64,000 nucleotides of DNA. Origin: CAAGNP01 sp045595965. Lineage in GTDB: Bacteria; Bacteroidota; Bacteroidia; Bacteroidales; UBA932. Below are positions 61,932 through 64,000 of the stretch, piece by piece; positions within the stretch are counted from its first letter, which is position 1; each line of letters starts with the position of its first letter. The position numbers were made by a program, and so were the translations under genes. The notes under the pieces were generated by a model. It saw nothing but the letters and a program-made list of their open reading frames with translations, did not search any database and had not been told where the DNA came from. The stretch covers positions 58,120 through 122,119 of the forward strand of contig JAZOBN010000029.1 in assembly GCA_045595965.1 (NCBI GenBank). The letters run 5' to 3'.

Positions 61932-61941
61932 ATACTAGTAT
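61932..61941. promoter_or_regulatory. palindrome ATACTAGTAT between divergent promoters
   Basis: A perfect 10-bp palindrome lies between the two -7 boxes, 21 bases before the plus-strand box, overlapping the expected -33 position. It could be an operator for shared control of the divergent genes. A chance palindrome in A/T-rich DNA is possible. Confidence 0.3.
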
Positions 61942-61962
61942 GGGTATTTCCTAAATAACATT

Positions 61963-61970
61963 TATCTTTG
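61963..61970 (+). promoter_or_regulatory. -7 box for the cysteine-rich/DUF1848 operon
   Basis: TATCTTTG matches TAnnTTTG, 22 bases upstream of the ATG at 61993. No -33 TTTG is found; the palindrome occupies that place. Confidence 0.5.
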
Positions 61971-61992
61971 TGAATAGGATTATTAAAGTTTT

Positions 61993-62859
61993 ATGGAAGT
62001 TAATGATATAGTACGATTTTGCGATAGCAATTGGGAATCACCTAAATGTTCAAAAGGGTGCGACAATATATGCCAAGGTCACTGCATAAAGTGTCTCGAA
62101 CATATTCATAAAGTCTACACACATGATAGGACATACAACTGCCCAAACATAGTACATTGCTACACTTGCAAATATATTTATAAATACTCTTCCGAGATTT
62201 ATCACATTCTTAAACTGCTCTGCAGAACGCTTAAAATTGTGAAGCAAGTTCGAGCGACTTCTATCGGCTGCGGACCAGCCTCTGAATTATTTGGACTCTG
62301 CCAATATCGCAGCACACATAAACTGGAATTCAAAATTGAATATAAAGGGTTTGAAGAAACTGAGTTGTGGAAGCCAATTCATACTAGAGTTTGTCAGATG
62401 AATACAGCCGACACAATAGATTTTATTTATAGCGATGTCTTTGAATACTATAAACAAAACGAGGACTACCCAAACCTACTTATTCTGAATTATGTAATTT
62501 CTGATGTTGTAAGGAGATATCCCATTGAGAAGAGAAATTCATTCCTTCAGTCATTGGTTGAGCTAATAGAGAACATGCCCAAAGGCTCATTCGTTCTTGT
62601 AAATGACATAAACTTAGGCAACAATGAAAAAGGAGCAAGATACTATCATTCTATAATATGCCAGAAGTTGCAAGCAAAGGGGATACAAATAAAAGATATC
62701 AAGTTACACTTTAAAAGTTCGTTACCACATTATTTCCACTATGGGAATGAAATGCCAAATAATCATATTGTTGGGAATATACCTAATGACATTGAGGCTA
62801 AATATGACCCGTGGGATGAATGCAGATCTGCGGCATTAATTTTTAGAAAAGACAGTTAA
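61993..62859 (+). CDS. cysteine-rich protein with methyltransferase-like domain, unknown
   Basis: This 288-residue protein has two parts. The N-terminus (residues 10-59) has nine cysteines, C10, C19, C23, C27, C31, C34, C50, C56 and C59, with nearby histidines, suggesting zinc or Fe-S binding; C27-C34 is spaced CX3CX2C but lacks the aromatic of a true radical SAM motif. The C-terminal part looks like a class I SAM-dependent methyltransferase, with glycine motif SIGCGPASELFG (about 90-101), YKGFE, strand NLLILNYVISDVV and GSFVLVNDINLG. Base composition is more A+T-rich than the core genes. It is 1 base upstream of the DUF1848 gene. I do not know the family; a zinc/Fe-S-dependent modifying enzyme is a guess. 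Confidence 0.75.
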   Translation: MEVNDIVRFCDSNWESPKCSKGCDNICQGHCIKCLEHIHKVYTHDRTYNCPNIVHCYTCKYIYKYSSEIYHILKLLCRTLKIVKQVRATSIGCGPASELFGLCQYRSTHKLEFKIEYKGFEETELWKPIHTRVCQMNTADTIDFIYSDVFEYYKQNEDYPNLLILNYVISDVVRRYPIEKRNSFLQSLVELIENMPKGSFVLVNDINLGNNEKGARYYHSIICQKLQAKGIQIKDIKLHFKSSLPHYFHYGNEMPNNHIVGNIPNDIEAKYDPWDECRSAALIFRKDS

Positions 62860-62860
62860 T

Positions 62861-63790
62861 ATGATACTAAGTGTAAGCCGCAGAACGGACATACCAGCTT
62901 TTTATTCTGAATGGTTTTTCAATCGAATCAAAGAAGGATATGTGTATGTACGCAACCCTATGAATATTCATCAAGTAAGTCGAATAAAACTTAGTCCCGA
63001 TGTTATAGATTGTATCGTATTCTGGAGCAAGAATCCTCGACCAATGCTAAACAGATTGCATGAGTTAGATGGATATATGTATTACTTCCAATTTACGATT
63101 AATCCATATGACATTGGAATCGAACAGAATGTTCCGATGAAAAATGGAATAATTGAGACATTCAAGGAACTTTCCTCTAAAATTGGACCAGAAAGAGTCA
63201 TTTGGCGTTATGATCCAATCATATTATCCGATAATATAACATTGGATTATCACATACGATATTTTGAAGAAATCGCAAGAAGATTGCAAGGTCACACTAA
63301 AACATGTGTCATAAGTTTCCTTGATTTATATAAGAAAACCGAGCGCAATCTTAGGAACACTTCTGCTCGCGAACTGGCAGAAAGCGAAATGTTAAAAATA
63401 GCCACCCACATTTCTCTTATCGCCCATAGGTATGGTATTACAGTTCAATCGTGTGCAGAAAAAATTGAATTGGACTGCATAGGCATACGACATGGCCATT
63501 GCATTGATAGTGTCTTAATTGAAGACCTACTAGGTGTTAAGCTTGTTGTGTCAAAAGATAAAAATCAACGCCCTGAATGCGGATGCGTACAAAGCATTGA
63601 TATAGGAGAGTACAATACCTGCAGCCATAATTGCAAATATTGTTATGCAAACTTCAATGGTCAGAAAGTACAGGAAAAAGTAAGATTGCACGACCCGAAC
63701 TCTCCACTACTTATCGGAAACATCAAACCTGATGACAAGATTACCGAACGAAAGATATTTTCGTTTATAGGAGACAAAAGCTTATTCTGA
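62861..63790 (+). CDS. DUF1848 Fe-S cluster protein
   Basis: This 309-residue protein matches DUF1848: N-terminus ILSVSRRTDIPAFYSEWFFN, then VFWSKNPRPMLNRL and RYDPIILSDNI. The C-terminal cluster C240, C242, C254, C258 and C261 includes CSHNCKYC, spaced CX3CX2C like the radical SAM motif, but at the end of the protein rather than the start. DUF1848 function is unknown; I recall the family note that its C-terminal cysteines resemble the radical SAM Fe-S site. The ATG is 1 base after the upstream stop, so the two proteins are made together and may form a complex. Confidence 0.85.
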   Translation: MILSVSRRTDIPAFYSEWFFNRIKEGYVYVRNPMNIHQVSRIKLSPDVIDCIVFWSKNPRPMLNRLHELDGYMYYFQFTINPYDIGIEQNVPMKNGIIETFKELSSKIGPERVIWRYDPIILSDNITLDYHIRYFEEIARRLQGHTKTCVISFLDLYKKTERNLRNTSARELAESEMLKIATHISLIAHRYGITVQSCAEKIELDCIGIRHGHCIDSVLIEDLLGVKLVVSKDKNQRPECGCVQSIDIGEYNTCSHNCKYCYANFNGQKVQEKVRLHDPNSPLLIGNIKPDDKITERKIFSFIGDKSLF

Positions 63791-63830
63791 AAAAATGGTC
63801 TCTTGAAAGTTCAAATACTTTCAAGAGACC
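63790..63830 (-). terminator. terminator of the minus-strand gene at the window end
   Basis: A perfect 13-bp stem joins GGTCTCTTGAAAG (63797-63809) and CTTTCAAGAGACC (63818-63830) around an 8-base loop. The T-run falls on the minus-strand side (plus-strand As at 63790-63795), so it serves the gene ending at 63856. It may also slow plus-strand transcripts. Confidence 0.75.
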
Positions 63831-63855
63831 AGTAGTCTACGCACAAAAAACACTT

Positions 63856-63999
63856 TTAAAACGGCAAATCAGCATCATCTATTTCTATTGCATAATAAGG
63901 TGAGCGTGCCACAGGACTCAGTCCATACGCACTGAATACCGGATTTACTGCCTTTATTACTTCTAAGATATTCAGCGTCTTATTTGTTTTCAAGTTATC
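63856..63999 (-). CDS. C-terminal end of a protein with an SSB-like acidic tip
   Basis: On the minus strand the frame is open from the window edge for 47 codons and stops at 63856-63858. The visible end is TLNILEVIKAVNPVFSAYGL, then SPVARSPYYAIEIDDADLPF. The last residues DDADLPF match the conserved acidic-hydrophobic C-terminal tip of single-stranded DNA-binding proteins (DDDIPF type). The part before it does not look like an SSB OB-fold end, so it may be another protein that uses an SSB-like tip. It is followed by a strong terminator. The rest is beyond the window. Confidence 0.6.
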   Translation of the reverse strand, partial: DNLKTNKTLNILEVIKAVNPVFSAYGLSPVARSPYYAIEIDDADLPF

Positions 64000-64000
64000 A

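Noticed and set aside
61993..62859. Calling the cysteine-rich protein a radical SAM enzyme
   Set aside because: The spacing C27-x3-C31-x2-C34 is right, but the aromatic residue before the third cysteine is missing and a separate SAM-binding-like domain of methyltransferase type follows.
63856..63999. Calling the partial gene SSB itself
   Set aside because: Only the last seven residues fit; the preceding 40 residues lack the glycine/glutamine-rich linker usual before the tip.
27..64000. CRISPR array or tandem repeat array
   Set aside because: No series of regularly spaced repeats of 20-40 bases was seen; the only phased repeats are the two TGGCGAG copies at 61603-61620.

Overview
The window comes from an anaerobic or facultative member of the Bacteroidota, most likely the order Bacteroidales. 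The evidence is a short primary sigma factor starting MRQLKITKSI, many upstream TAnnTTTG (-7) boxes (three paired with TTTG or GTTG 19-20 bases upstream), few purine-rich ribosome-binding sites, ATP-dependent PEP carboxykinase plus pyruvate phosphate dikinase, a ferredoxin-linked 2-oxoacid oxidoreductase, and the [FeFe]-hydrogenase maturases HydE and HydF. No species can be named. The sequence is dense core chromosome to about 61.4 kb, with no gene-free stretch over 300 bases. The last 2.5 kb, beyond a tRNA-Arg gene, is visibly richer in A+T and looks like the edge of an accessory island.

Layout. 1-9.1 kb: end of kdsC, maf, recQ, pckA, a membrane-anchored EEP-family hydrolase, then a minus-strand group (metallo-hydrolase, HAD phosphatase, purine nucleoside phosphorylase, MTA/SAH deaminase). 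9.2-15.3 kb: a plus-strand energy module with fused ADP-forming acyl-CoA synthetase, an unlisted 50-residue membrane peptide, a four-subunit 2-oxoacid:ferredoxin oxidoreductase, a hotdog thioesterase, and TM2 and DUF2752 membrane proteins. 15.3-22.4 kb, minus strand: rny, a candidate 6S RNA, zapA with a small coiled-coil partner, a 5'-nucleotidase lipoprotein, a nitrilase-family amidase, a dicarboxylate-type symporter and a predicted outer-membrane protein. 22.5-25.5 kb: polyprenol-linked glycosyltransferase, dihydroorotase-like protein, EamA transporter.

25.5-39.2 kb, minus strand: tex, a ClC channel with CBS domains, an acidic small protein, ygiQ, argS, an alanine/glycine symporter, an M3 peptidase, rpoD and a DegP/HtrA protease. 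39.3-41.8 kb: dnaN, a DnaQ-type exonuclease and an unknown coupled gene. 41.8-48.1 kb, minus strand: a YhiN-type flavoprotein, a YugP-type zinc peptidase, rfbD, a nucleotidyltransferase-like protein, an alpha/beta hydrolase, tRNA-Val and folC. 48.2-61.4 kb: purL, phoH, ppdK, hydE and hydF (minus), a K+/H+ antiporter, a small unknown protein and a PopT-type polyprenyl-phosphate transporter.

How it fits together. PckA and PpdK control the PEP/pyruvate/oxaloacetate node. The 2-oxoacid oxidoreductase and ADP-forming synthetase would turn amino-acid-derived keto acids into acyl-CoA, then acid plus ATP, giving reduced ferredoxin that the HydE/HydF-matured hydrogenase could discharge. The most novel-looking part is the right edge: tRNA-Arg, paired TGGCGAG repeats, an 85-residue protein, a tight two-gene operon (cysteine-rich methyltransferase-like protein plus DUF1848 Fe-S protein), and the end of a minus-strand gene whose protein finishes DDADLPF, like the SSB C-terminal tip.
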